Part shown: piece after piece, positions 1 to 6,020 of the stretch | Layout: every line of letters begins with the position of its first letter | Numbering within the stretch: position 1 is the first letter of the stretch | Source: WHTF01 sp964482425 | GTDB lineage: Bacteria; Desulfobacterota; Binatia; UBA9968 | Assembly: GCA_964482425.1 (NCBI GenBank) | Contig: CAYZXN010000016.1 | Location: 1 to 6,912 of the forward strand | Direction of reading: 5' to 3' | Length of the DNA stretch: 6,912 nt | Notes under the pieces: model-generated | Database searches by the model: none | What the model was told of the DNA's origin: nothing | Seen by the model: the letters and a program-made list of their open reading frames with translations, nothing else | Program-made: the position numbers and the translations under genes

Positions 1-1775
1 CCATAGCCGCGGACGCCTTCGCCGCTCATCCGAGCGATCTCGCCGTAACTAAGATCTCCGCTTGCGCTCCGCACTGCGCCATCGCCCGTTAACGCAAGCT
101 CTTCCCTGGCAACACCGAGCTTATAGCCGGCGAGATCGAGCAATTGTTCTCTGGCCTGCGCTGCAGCCAGGCGTGTCGCATTGCCAAAGATTCGCGTGCC
201 CCGGCTGGCGCCGATGCCGGTGTCGGGGGCCACTCGGCTGGTGTCGAGAGTTTCCACGCCAACCTTTTCAAGCGGCACCTGCAGCTCTTCAGCCGCTACC
301 AGCCGCATCGCGGTATGCGTTCCCGCGCCCTGATCGAGCATGGCGGTCGAAACCGCAATCGTTCCCTCTCCGTCGATCGAAACGAAAGCGTGGCACTCGC
401 CGCCCAGAGGCAGCCACTGTGCCAGCGCAATGCCGCGCCCTGTATGCTTGCGCTTAAACCGGCGGTAGCCCGATCTTTCGATTGCGCTCTCTACAAGCTC
501 ATCGCTCTTGATATGCGGGATCGCGTGACCGATGGGCGCAAGGTCGCCGTCGTGCAGTAAATTCTTTTGCCGGAAAATCACCGGATCCATTCTCAAACGC
601 CTGGGGACCAGGTCCATCTGCGATTCGTTGGCGAAGAAGCCCTGGGGATCGCCCGGCGCGCGCATATGCCCGCACGGAATTTTGTTGGTGTAAACGATCC
701 TCTCCTGAATAAAGACGTTGGGGATATTGTACGGCCCGGCGGCTTCTCTTGGACCGACCAGATAGCCCTGCGGCTTGAAGGCGGCGTAGGCGCCGCTGTC
801 GAAAACGTACTCCATCCGATGCGCCAGCAGCCGACCGTCTTTTGTAACGCCGGTTTTGACTTTCACCACTGCAGCGTGGCGCGGATTGCCGGCAAGGAAT
901 TCTTCGGAGTATTCCATCACCATTTTCACCGGCCGGCCGCTCTTGAGCGACAAGATGTAACAGACCGGTACGTCCATGAAGTCGCCTTTGCCGCCAAAGC
1001 AACCGCCGATGTAACAGGGACGGACGATGAATTTTTCCACCTCCTTACGGAAGGCGGTGGCGACCTGCTCGCGCAGCGCGAATGGAACTTTAGAACAGGC
1101 CCAGATGTCCGCACCGCCGCCGTCTTGCGCTTGCACCACGCAGGCGTGCGGCTCGATATAAGCCTGATGCACCGGCCTGGTCGTAAAGGTATTCTCGACA
1201 ATGATATCGGCCTCGCGAAAGCCCGCCTCCACGTCGCCTTTCTTCCAGCTCATATCGACGAAGACGTTGCTCGGGGTCACGATCGGGTGCAGCAGGCCGC
1301 GATAACCGCTCACGTTCGGGTGAATCAACCGGGCCGTGTCTCTGACCGCTTCAAGCGGGTCGAGCAGCGGTTCCATTTCCTCATACTCGACCTCGATCAG
1401 TTCCACCGCCTCCTCGGCGATCGCCTCGCTGTCCGCCGCCACCGCCGCCACTTTCTCACCGATAAACCGCACGCCTCCGCCCGCGAGAATTGGCATGTCG
1501 TAGATTTTCCGGCCGATTAACAAGCCATTGACATCCTCTCCAGTGGCAATGGCGCGCACGCCGGGAAGAGCCGCAGCCCGGCTTGTGTCGATTTTTTTGA
1601 TGCCCCCGCAGGAGATCGGGCTACGGAGAACTTTACACCACAACATTCCCGGCAGCGTCACATCCGTCGCATACACGGCCCGGCCCGATACCTTGTCCGG
1701 GCCCTCCAGCCGCTGGATCGGAGTACCGATGAGCCCGTGAGATTTCTTGCCCGGCGATCGGCTGCCTTGTTTCAC
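1..1775 (-). CDS. Xanthine dehydrogenase/aldehyde oxidase-family molybdopterin-binding (large) subunit, 3' end beyond window
   Basis: Catalytic subunit of a molybdenum hydroxylase, which inserts a water-derived oxygen into a C-H bond of an N-heterocycle, aldehyde or thioester-linked aromatic. The frame is open for 591 codons from a GTG (1775-1773) to the left edge. Order seen: the a/b hammerhead domain (about residues 15-130, opening with IGTPIQRLEGPDKVSG), the first Moco-binding domain (about 140-400) with GGCFGGKGD at 257-265, HMRAPGDPQG at 370-379 (the substrate-pocket Arg loop) and ESQMD at 384-388, then the second Moco domain with DQGAGTHT at 481-488 and GIGASRGTRIFGNA at 520-533. Relatives are usually about 750-800 residues, so roughly the last fifth is missing, including the region of the catalytic Glu. 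The loop reads MRAPG, not the AYRCSFR of carbon monoxide dehydrogenase, so CoxL is excluded. The start overlaps the upstream stop as GTGA. No FAD or 2Fe-2S subunit is visible. Substrate unknown; family assignment is firm. Confidence 0.93.
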   Translation of the reverse strand, partial: MKQGSRSPGKKSHGLIGTPIQRLEGPDKVSGRAVYATDVTLPGMLWCKVLRSPISCGGIKKIDTSRAAALPGVRAIATGEDVNGLLIGRKIYDMPILAGGGVRFIGEKVAAVAADSEAIAEEAVELIEVEYEEMEPLLDPLEAVRDTARLIHPNVSGYRGLLHPIVTPSNVFVDMSWKKGDVEAGFREADIIVENTFTTRPVHQAYIEPHACVVQAQDGGGADIWACSKVPFALREQVATAFRKEVEKFIVRPCYIGGCFGGKGDFMDVPVCYILSLKSGRPVKMVMEYSEEFLAGNPRHAAVVKVKTGVTKDGRLLAHRMEYVFDSGAYAAFKPQGYLVGPREAAGPYNIPNVFIQERIVYTNKIPCGHMRAPGDPQGFFANESQMDLVPRRLRMDPVIFRQKNLLHDGDLAPIGHAIPHIKSDELVESAIERSGYRRFKRKHTGRGIALAQWLPLGGECHAFVSIDGEGTIAVSTAMLDQGAGTHTAMRLVAAEELQVPLEKVGVETLDTSRVAPDTGIGASRGTRIFGNATRLAAAQAREQLLDLAGYKLGVAREELALTGDGAVRSASGDLSYGEIARMSGEGVRGY

Positions 1776-2533
1776 TGTGATTCCCGGCCGGCGGCATCCA
1801 GAGCGGATTGAAGGCAGACACCGTGCAGATCCACCGCGGTCAAGCCGCAATATTCCAGACTGTAGCCCGGCCGCACGGTCGCCATGCCGTCTTCGAACAG
1901 CCGCTGCAGAACCAGACGTCGGAAACTTCCGTGCCCCATGACTCCCTGGTGTTCCTCGAGATCTGCCTCTTCATGAGTCGAAAAGTAGATCGCCTGTTCG
2001 CGCGTCAAGCCGTAATGCGTCGTTAACGCCTTGAAAAAGTCCGCCGACCAATATCCCGTTTGTTCTTCGGTCGCGCCGGCAGCATAAAACTCGGCCACCG
2101 TCCCTTCCCAAAGAATCGACCGCTTGAAATCGAGCTTGGCGCGAAATTCGGCCAGCATCGGCGACATAAAAATTTCATCCTCGCTGATGCCCAGGGCCTT
2201 GGCCGTCTCCACCACCACGTGCACGTGACCCGGCGGTTTGGGATGAATCAACTCATCGGCGAGCTTTGATGCCATGGGTCCCATGAGATCCCGGTGCTTG
2301 CGAAAAAAAGAAATGTGTTTGTGGTAGGAGGCTGCCTCCAGGGTATTGATCTCGATAGTGTAAGAGCCCCAATTTTTAAAAAACATCTTTAAAGCGTTCT
2401 GCGGAAGTTTCCCCGATCGCAGTTGTTGCATAAACGGCCCGTCGGTGACTCTCTCCTGCCAGCGTTTGGCTACCTTCCTGTAGTGTTCATCGACTTGTTT
2501 TTTTGCCTGTTGGCTATCCATTGCGGTTGTCAT
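1772..2533 (-). CDS. TenA/PqqC-fold (haem-oxygenase-like) protein, probable di-metal oxidase/oxygenase
   Basis: A 253-residue all-helical protein of the TenA/PqqC/haem-oxygenase-like superfamily. Members include thiaminase II, PqqC and HDO-type di-iron oxidases. Visible signatures are WGSYTIEIN (55-63), E66 and H73 with the seven-residue spacing of HDO ligands, PGHVHVVVE (101-109), AEFY with E148, and THEEADLEEH (186-195) giving H187, D191 and H195, followed by GVMGHG. Together these supply a plausible two-metal ligand set. The last His sits one residue further on than in the H-x3-D-x2-H form I know for this fold. The only cysteines (229 and 240) lie at the C-terminus, so the catalytic Cys of thiaminase II is absent and aminopyrimidine hydrolysis is unlikely. 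I chose the ATG at 2533 over the one at 2563 because AAGGAG sits six bases upstream of it. It overlaps the next gene by four bases, which suggests a joint role with the Mo-hydroxylase. Fold confident; reaction inferred. Confidence 0.82.
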   Translation of the reverse strand: MTTAMDSQQAKKQVDEHYRKVAKRWQERVTDGPFMQQLRSGKLPQNALKMFFKNWGSYTIEINTLEAASYHKHISFFRKHRDLMGPMASKLADELIHPKPPGHVHVVVETAKALGISEDEIFMSPMLAEFRAKLDFKRSILWEGTVAEFYAAGATEEQTGYWSADFFKALTTHYGLTREQAIYFSTHEEADLEEHQGVMGHGSFRRLVLQRLFEDGMATVRPGYSLEYCGLTAVDLHGVCLQSALDAAGRESQ

Positions 2534-2539
2534 TCGATG

Positions 2540-2545
2540 CTCCTT
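2540..2545 (-). promoter_or_regulatory. Ribosome binding site deciding the TenA-like start
   Basis: The minus strand reads AAGGAG six bases before the ATG at 2533. The alternative upstream ATG at 2563 would place this Shine-Dalgarno inside the coding sequence, so the downstream start is preferred. Confidence 0.75.
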
Positions 2546-2579
2546 TTTAATCTGCCGTGACATGTATGTCCATCGTTCA

Positions 2580-2609
2580 ATTATCCTCGGCTAAATCCGG
2601 CAGGTTCAC
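2580..2609 (-). promoter_or_regulatory. Possible weak sigma-70-type promoter before the TenA-like gene
   Basis: The minus strand shows GATAAT (2585-2580, five of six matches to TATAAT) preceded by GTGAAC (2609-2604, about three of six matches to TTGACA) with an 18-base spacer. It lies between the hairpin repeats and the TenA-like start, where a second transcription unit would need a promoter. The -35 box is poor, and such matches arise by chance, so this is only a suggestion. Confidence 0.2.
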
Positions 2610-2635
2610 ACCTATCGACCAGAAGTCGACTATCT

Positions 2636-2671
2636 CTGGATTCCGTCTTTCCGGCGGAAGCCGGAATCCAG
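2636..2671. repeat. Inverted repeat with 10-bp arms (intergenic hairpin element, unit 1)
   Basis: Arms CTGGATTCCG (2636-2645) and CGGAATCCAG (2662-2671) are perfectly complementary around a 16-base centre. The centre itself contains CCGGC (2651-2655) and GCCGG (2660-2664), which can form a competing inner stem. The sequence resembles the dispersed GGATTCC/CCGGAAT-type extragenic repeats found between genes in many bacterial genomes. There is no adjacent T-run, so it is not a canonical intrinsic terminator, though it could stabilise or process mRNA. Confidence 0.7.
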
Positions 2672-2692
2672 TCGAATTTTTTAAATTGGACC

Positions 2693-2707
2693 CCGGATCA
2701 AGTCCGG
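2693..2707. repeat. Short inverted repeat CCGGA-TCAAG-TCCGG (unit 2)
   Basis: Five-base arms CCGGA (2693-2697) and TCCGG (2703-2707) flank a five-base loop, between the two larger hairpins and within the same GC-rich block. It is probably part of the same composite repeat element; alone it would be unremarkable. Confidence 0.45.
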
Positions 2708-2719
2708 TACTGGCCCTGG

Positions 2720-2739
2720 ATGCCGGCCTTCGCCGGCAT
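2720..2739. repeat. Perfect hairpin with 8-bp arms and 4-base loop (unit 3)
   Basis: ATGCCGGC (2720-2727) and GCCGGCAT (2732-2739) form a perfect 8-bp stem closed by CTTC. It is preceded by CTGG, so it reads CTGGATGCCGGC, parallel to the CTGGATTCCG arm of the hairpin at 2636. This suggests two diverged copies of one dispersed repeat family. For minus-strand transcription it lies about 75 bases after the decarboxylase beta-subunit stop and could attenuate or terminate read-through, but no U-tract follows. Confidence 0.65.
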
Positions 2740-2813
2740 GACCGTCTTTAAACTTCGCCTAATGCGAGGCATTCAATCAGACTTGGATAAGTGACCGGCA
2801 CCCATTACATCAA

Positions 2814-3413
2814 TCAGCCGTGACTCCGGACAATGCGTTTTCCTTCGGTCTTTTCGAGATAACGGATGAAAAGATACTTGTTCTCCAACGGATCCATGTC
2901 GGTCCGTGCGATGTTTCGATGATCTCTGCTTTCCTCAACCTTGCACACGATAAATCGCAAGCCGCTCTCGCTCAAACCGGAGTCCATTTCCCTTTTGAAG
3001 GATTCCAGCTCGCACACCGTTGCGGCATGATCGATGCCGGCGGCCTGCGCCATCTTAGCCAGATCGGTTTTACCGGCGGTGGCTGTCGGTTCGCTGATCC
3101 GCGAACCGCTGTAGGAAGCATTGTCGAAAACGAACACCAGCAGGTTATCGGGATTGAGATTGGCAAGGGTCGGCAGGTTGAACAACGACAGCAGAACGCT
3201 GCCATCGGATTCCAAAACGATGATCTTGCGGCGCGGCAGAGCTATCGCCAGGCCCATGCCGACTCCCAACGCGGTGCCCATGGTGCCGACCAGAAGATTG
3301 CCTTCATGCTTTGATAAGTGCGCCCACTCGATTTTTTGACCGCTCAGCGATGTGACGACAATCTGATCCGTGATCAACGGTGCCAGCAGCTCAAGGCAAT
3401 CGTATCGAATCAT
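2814..3413 (-). CDS. ThDP-dependent 2-oxoacid decarboxylase, beta (ThDP-binding) subunit; sulfopyruvate/phosphonopyruvate decarboxylase-like
   Basis: The C-terminal, pyrophosphate-binding half of a split thiamin-diphosphate enzyme, 199 residues long and close to ComE-type subunits. Visible are GTMGTALGVGMGLAIA (43-58), matching the glycine-rich segment of this family, and the ThDP/Mg motif written as ESDGS (68-72), ending 26 residues later at DNASY (97-101). The usual first Gly of GDG is Ser69; the metal-binding Asp70 and Asn98 are kept. It probably pairs with the alpha subunit encoded just upstream to decarboxylate a 2-oxoacid to an aldehyde, in the cytoplasm. The ATG at 3413 is chosen over 3491 because it gives an ATGA overlap with the alpha stop, has GGGGA nine bases upstream, and begins like relatives. 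Substrate could be sulfopyruvate, phosphonopyruvate or another 2-oxoacid; neighbours do not decide. Confidence 0.88.
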   Translation of the reverse strand: MIRYDCLELLAPLITDQIVVTSLSGQKIEWAHLSKHEGNLLVGTMGTALGVGMGLAIALPRRKIIVLESDGSVLLSLFNLPTLANLNPDNLLVFVFDNASYSGSRISEPTATAGKTDLAKMAQAAGIDHAATVCELESFKREMDSGLSESGLRFIVCKVEESRDHRNIARTDMDPLENKYLFIRYLEKTEGKRIVRSHG

Positions 3414-3916
3414 CGGGTAAAATCCCCGCTGAAAAGAAGCGCCACCGGAAGTTTGAGGGAGTTCGTATGACGGGTCGCGTCCTGGATGCAAGTTTCGAGA
3501 TTCTGCCCGCTTTCAACCAGGCGATACTGAATCTGCAGAGCATCGAGCACCGGCGTAACGTACGCACCGGAGACTGCATATACGGAATTGTTGCGCTGAT
3601 CGGCAAAGCTGCCCAAATGAGCAATCAAAAGAAGCAGCGGCACGCCGAAGCGCTTGGCGATCGAAAGGATGCTGTAGCAAGAGACGTAATGTCCGGTGCA
3701 TTCCATGTACACCGCCACTTGCTTGCCGCCCAAGGCGGCACCGGCGCCTATGGTGATGGCCTCAGCTTCGCTCGAAACCGGTATCAGCTTCACCGAGCTG
3801 TCCTGCCGGAGCAGGGGCAGGATCTCGCTCAGCCTGGTTTCGGGTAGGTAGGTAATCACGTCCACCCCCGCTTTACGCAAGCCTTCGACAATGCCTCGCG
3901 CTAATTCTTGTTCCAT
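3410..3916 (-). CDS. ThDP-dependent 2-oxoacid decarboxylase, alpha (pyrimidine-binding) subunit; ComD-like
   Basis: The N-terminal pyrimidine-binding half of a split ThDP decarboxylase, 168 residues, the usual size of ComD-type sulfopyruvate decarboxylase alpha subunits. It opens with a Rossmann-like helix and GVDVITYLPETRLSEIL (17-33). It carries VSSEAEAITIGAGAALGGK (47-65), where E50 or E52 should be the glutamate that activates the ThDP aminopyrimidine. It continues with VAVYMECTGHY (68-78), the substrate-side loop that in ComD reads like QNSG. The paired beta subunit follows with an ATGA overlap, giving coupled synthesis of the two halves. It begins 40 bases after the substrate-binding-protein stop, so probably the same transcript. 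Its Shine-Dalgarno is weak (GCAGAG about five bases before the ATG at 3916). Family assignment is confident; substrate unknown, since phosphonopyruvate decarboxylases share this fold. Confidence 0.87.
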   Translation of the reverse strand: MEQELARGIVEGLRKAGVDVITYLPETRLSEILPLLRQDSSVKLIPVSSEAEAITIGAGAALGGKQVAVYMECTGHYVSCYSILSIAKRFGVPLLLLIAHLGSFADQRNNSVYAVSGAYVTPVLDALQIQYRLVESGQNLETCIQDATRHTNSLKLPVALLFSGDFTR

Positions 3917-3956
3917 GGCAACTCTGCACCGGAACCAGGCAATGTGAGGGTGCTTG

Positions 3957-4964
3957 TCATTTGATACCGAGCTCCTGATTGACTTCGCGCTGAAGAGAAA
4001 AGTCGAAAATTTTTGCTGCGGCGACCGGCTCTTTGAGTTTCAAGAGATCTGCCTCGGCTTTGAGAAATTCTTCGATCTCGCCGGCGGACGGAATGCCGTT
4101 GGTGGTGAAGGCGGGTTTGGCCAAACGGTACGACTCCACAGCGGTTGGCAAGTCGACGCTTTGGTATTTGGCCAGGACTTCACTCGTGCCCTTCTCGTTT
4201 TCCAGAAAGTAGCGGTTTGCTTTGGCACGCGCGCGCAAGACGCGCTTCAACAAATCTCTTCTCTCGCGCAAAAACTTCTCAGACACCGCCGTACCGTTCT
4301 GGAGGTTTGCAAGATCGTCCATCGCCGAGCCGAGAACGTTCATATTGAATTTATCGCGCGCCAGAATAACCGTCGGAGGCGAAAGCGCCGCGACGTCGAT
4401 GGCCCCGGTGATCAGACTTTGCAGCTGCGCCGGAACATCTCCGCCGACAATCACTGTCAGATCCTTGTCCGGATCGAGACCGCCCCGGCGTATCAGACGT
4501 GTCGCGGCCGTGTGTTGGGAACCGCCGTATGTTGTCGTGCCCAAGACTTTGCCTTTCAGCTGGGCGATGGACTTGAGTTCCGGTCTTGCGACAAGCCAGA
4601 AGAGATTTCGCCTTAAACTCACGGTGAGGACCTTGAGCGGAATGTCGCTGCGTTCCAGAGCTCGAATGACGGTGCCGATACCATTGGTGGCTTGAACTTG
4701 CCCGCTCAACGCGGCCGCCACCGCAACATTGCCACGGATCTGCACAATATCGACGTCGAGGCCTTCATCGCGAAAGAATCCGCGCTCGTTGGCAACGTAA
4801 AGATCGATGGCCGCGATGCTCCGGCTGGGGATGGAGAAAACGATTTTTTCCCGGCTTGTCTGAGCCCAGGCGAACGGTGTCAGGAGAAGAGACGTCACCA
4901 AAGACAAAATAAAAGCCACTCGCGCTTTCGCGCGATCAAGTTTTGCTAGCATTTTTCCGATCAT
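3957..4964 (-). CDS. NMT1/SsuA/THI5-like periplasmic substrate-binding protein
   Basis: Captures a small solute in the periplasm for an ABC importer; relatives bind sulfonates, nitrate, taurine, pyrimidines or aromatic acids. From the ATG at 4964 it has 335 residues, a typical length. A signal peptide is visible: basic residues 4-15, a hydrophobic run (16-30) and an AWA-Q cleavage site after residue 34, with no lipobox Cys. The mature part shows IVFSIPSRSIAAIDLYVANE (41-60), RGFFRDEGLDV (61-71), LKGKVLGTTTYGGSQHTA (136-153) and a C-terminal KIFDFSLQREVNQEL, all characteristic of the family. The start at 4964 follows two AAGGA-like motifs; the ATG at 4991 has none, while 4952 remains possible. 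No permease or ATPase gene is nearby, so it must use a transporter encoded elsewhere, or act as a sensor partner. Ligand not determinable. Confidence 0.9.
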   Translation of the reverse strand: MIGKMLAKLDRAKARVAFILSLVTSLLLTPFAWAQTSREKIVFSIPSRSIAAIDLYVANERGFFRDEGLDVDIVQIRGNVAVAAALSGQVQATNGIGTVIRALERSDIPLKVLTVSLRRNLFWLVARPELKSIAQLKGKVLGTTTYGGSQHTAATRLIRRGGLDPDKDLTVIVGGDVPAQLQSLITGAIDVAALSPPTVILARDKFNMNVLGSAMDDLANLQNGTAVSEKFLRERRDLLKRVLRARAKANRYFLENEKGTSEVLAKYQSVDLPTAVESYRLAKPAFTTNGIPSAGEIEEFLKAEADLLKLKEPVAAAKIFDFSLQREVNQELGIK

Positions 4965-5004
4965 TGTCCTTTCGTCCTTGTAAACCGGCATAAAAGCGCT
5001 GGCA

Positions 5005-5154
5005 TTACTTCGCCGTTTCGCCCATCTCCTTGAGAATCTCGCGCACCAGGCTGAAATCGAACACCTCGTCCACCGACACGTTTCTTTTCGTCTCGACGTT
5101 CCAGCGCGTGCTCTCGATTACGTTTTCTAGGGTCTGCCTGGAGCTCCTGTCCCT
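5005..5154 (-). pseudogene. C-terminal remnant of a second NMT1-type substrate-binding protein
   Basis: The minus strand encodes 49 codons ending in TAA (5007-5005), with a C-terminal VDEVFDFSLVREILKEM. This aligns without gaps to the last part of the intact binding protein downstream (KIFDFSLQREVNQEL). Over 36 aligned residues I count about 11 identities, so it is a diverged paralogue, not a recent duplication. The frame is closed upstream by TAA at 5157-5155, has no plausible start and lacks the signal peptide and ligand-binding domains. The epimerase stop lies only 20 bases above, so no room exists for the rest of the gene. The simplest reading is a deletion that removed the 5' part of a tandem binding-protein gene. 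Confidence 0.75.
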
Positions 5155-5174
5155 TTATTCTCAGCCGCTAAACT

Positions 5175-6020
5175 TCAGATAAAACTCTCCCAACCGTGCT
5201 CGGCTTTGAAACCCAAAAGCGATTTTGCCTTGCTCGAATCGACGCCGCTCCAGTTGCCGGTGAGACCCGGCTTGACGGGAATCCGTTTGTCCAGATGCTT
5301 TGCAACCAGATCGGCGGTCGGCTCTCTCATGCTGCTGTTGGGAGCGGCGACGATCATGACTTCGTGCCCGTAAAATTCGCCCTGCAGCGCCAGACGGCAT
5401 GCTGTCGCCGCATCGCGAGCATCGATATAAGCCCATACAGTTCTGGCGCGCTCGCCGGAATCCTTCCAACGTTGCCGCAACAAATCGTACGAGAAATCAA
5501 ACACCACTCCCGGCAGGCGCAAACTGCCGATGCTCATGTCCGGACAAAGGCGCGCAAATGAATCCGCGATCTGCTCGCCGACGACTTTGGACAAGCCGTA
5601 TGGGTCCTGCGGTCTCGACGGGTGTTGTTCGTCGAGCGGCAGGTAATCCGGAAGCATTGGCTTGGGCGCGTAGATGAACCCGAATGCGGCCGTGCTCGAC
5701 GCGATCACGACCTTCTTAATGCCCGTATCGGCCGCCGCCTTGAGCACGTTATAAGTGGCCGTCACGTTGTTGCTGAAGATCTCCGAATCAGGCGCCAGCC
5801 CCGGCGCCTGATAGGCGCCCAGGTGCATCACACCATGCGCGCCGCTGAGCGCTTCATAGAGATGCCCCGAGCTGCGCAAGTCCGCGATCCAGCTCGGGCA
5901 CAAGCTCACAGCAGGCGGCGCCCTGTCCAGAGACAGCACCTCGCAGCCATGCGACAACAGCTCGTGGATCACGAGTTGTCCCAAACGCCCGCTGCCGCCG
6001 GTGACAACGATTTTTTTCAA
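5175..6020 (-). CDS. NAD-dependent epimerase/dehydratase (extended SDR family)
   Basis: A cytoplasmic extended short-chain dehydrogenase/reductase acting on a sugar, sugar acid or similar hydroxy/keto compound. From the TTG at 6020 it has 281 residues. It shows the Rossmann motif TGGSGRLG (7-14, GxxGxxG), an acidic residue after strand two (D32), the substrate/cofactor loop HLGAYQ (66-71), SST at 108-110 and the catalytic YGLSK (Y141, K145). The first usable start is the TTG that overlaps the aldolase stop as TTGA; a longer frame reaches an ATG at 6092 but would lie 72 bases inside the aldolase and add residues unlike the family. The protein is rather short at its C-terminus (GWESFI), and decayed sequence follows at once, so a few residues may have been lost by the same deletion. 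It resembles uronate dehydrogenase or UDP-sugar epimerase-like enzymes; the exact substrate is unknown. Confidence 0.88.
   Translation of the reverse strand: MKKIVVTGGSGRLGQLVIHELLSHGCEVLSLDRAPPAVSLCPSWIADLRSSGHLYEALSGAHGVMHLGAYQAPGLAPDSEIFSNNVTATYNVLKAAADTGIKKVVIASSTAAFGFIYAPKPMLPDYLPLDEQHPSRPQDPYGLSKVVGEQIADSFARLCPDMSIGSLRLPGVVFDFSYDLLRQRWKDSGERARTVWAYIDARDAATACRLALQGEFYGHEVMIVAAPNSSMREPTADLVAKHLDKRIPVKPGLTGNWSGVDSSKAKSLLGFKAEHGWESFI

Noticed and set aside
499..1002. Minus-strand frame of 167 codons inside the Mo-hydroxylase region
   Set aside because: It is an out-of-frame shadow of the real large-subunit frame, which I followed without a stop from 1775 to position 1; its composition (Arg-rich) is typical of a shifted frame.
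567..1520. Long plus-strand open frame of 317 codons
   Set aside because: It lies antisense to the Mo-hydroxylase large subunit, whose conserved motifs (GGCFGGK, MRAPG) are read on the minus strand; the plus translation has no recognisable domain.
1772..2533. Thiaminase II (TenA proper) in thiamin salvage with a THI5-like binding protein
   Set aside because: The tempting pairing fails because the protein has no cysteine in the mid-protein catalytic region; the fold is shared but the chemistry is probably different.
2720..2739. Hairpin as a canonical intrinsic terminator
   Set aside because: The stem is perfect but no T-run follows on either transcribed strand, so only a repeat is called.
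2557..2751. Small plus-strand frame across the intergenic gap
   Set aside because: Its sequence is mostly the hairpin repeats, it has no good ribosome binding site and no protein-like character.
3954..4616. Plus-strand open frame of 220 codons
   Set aside because: Antisense to the substrate-binding protein with a clear signal peptide and family motifs; high GC third positions make the complementary frame open by chance.
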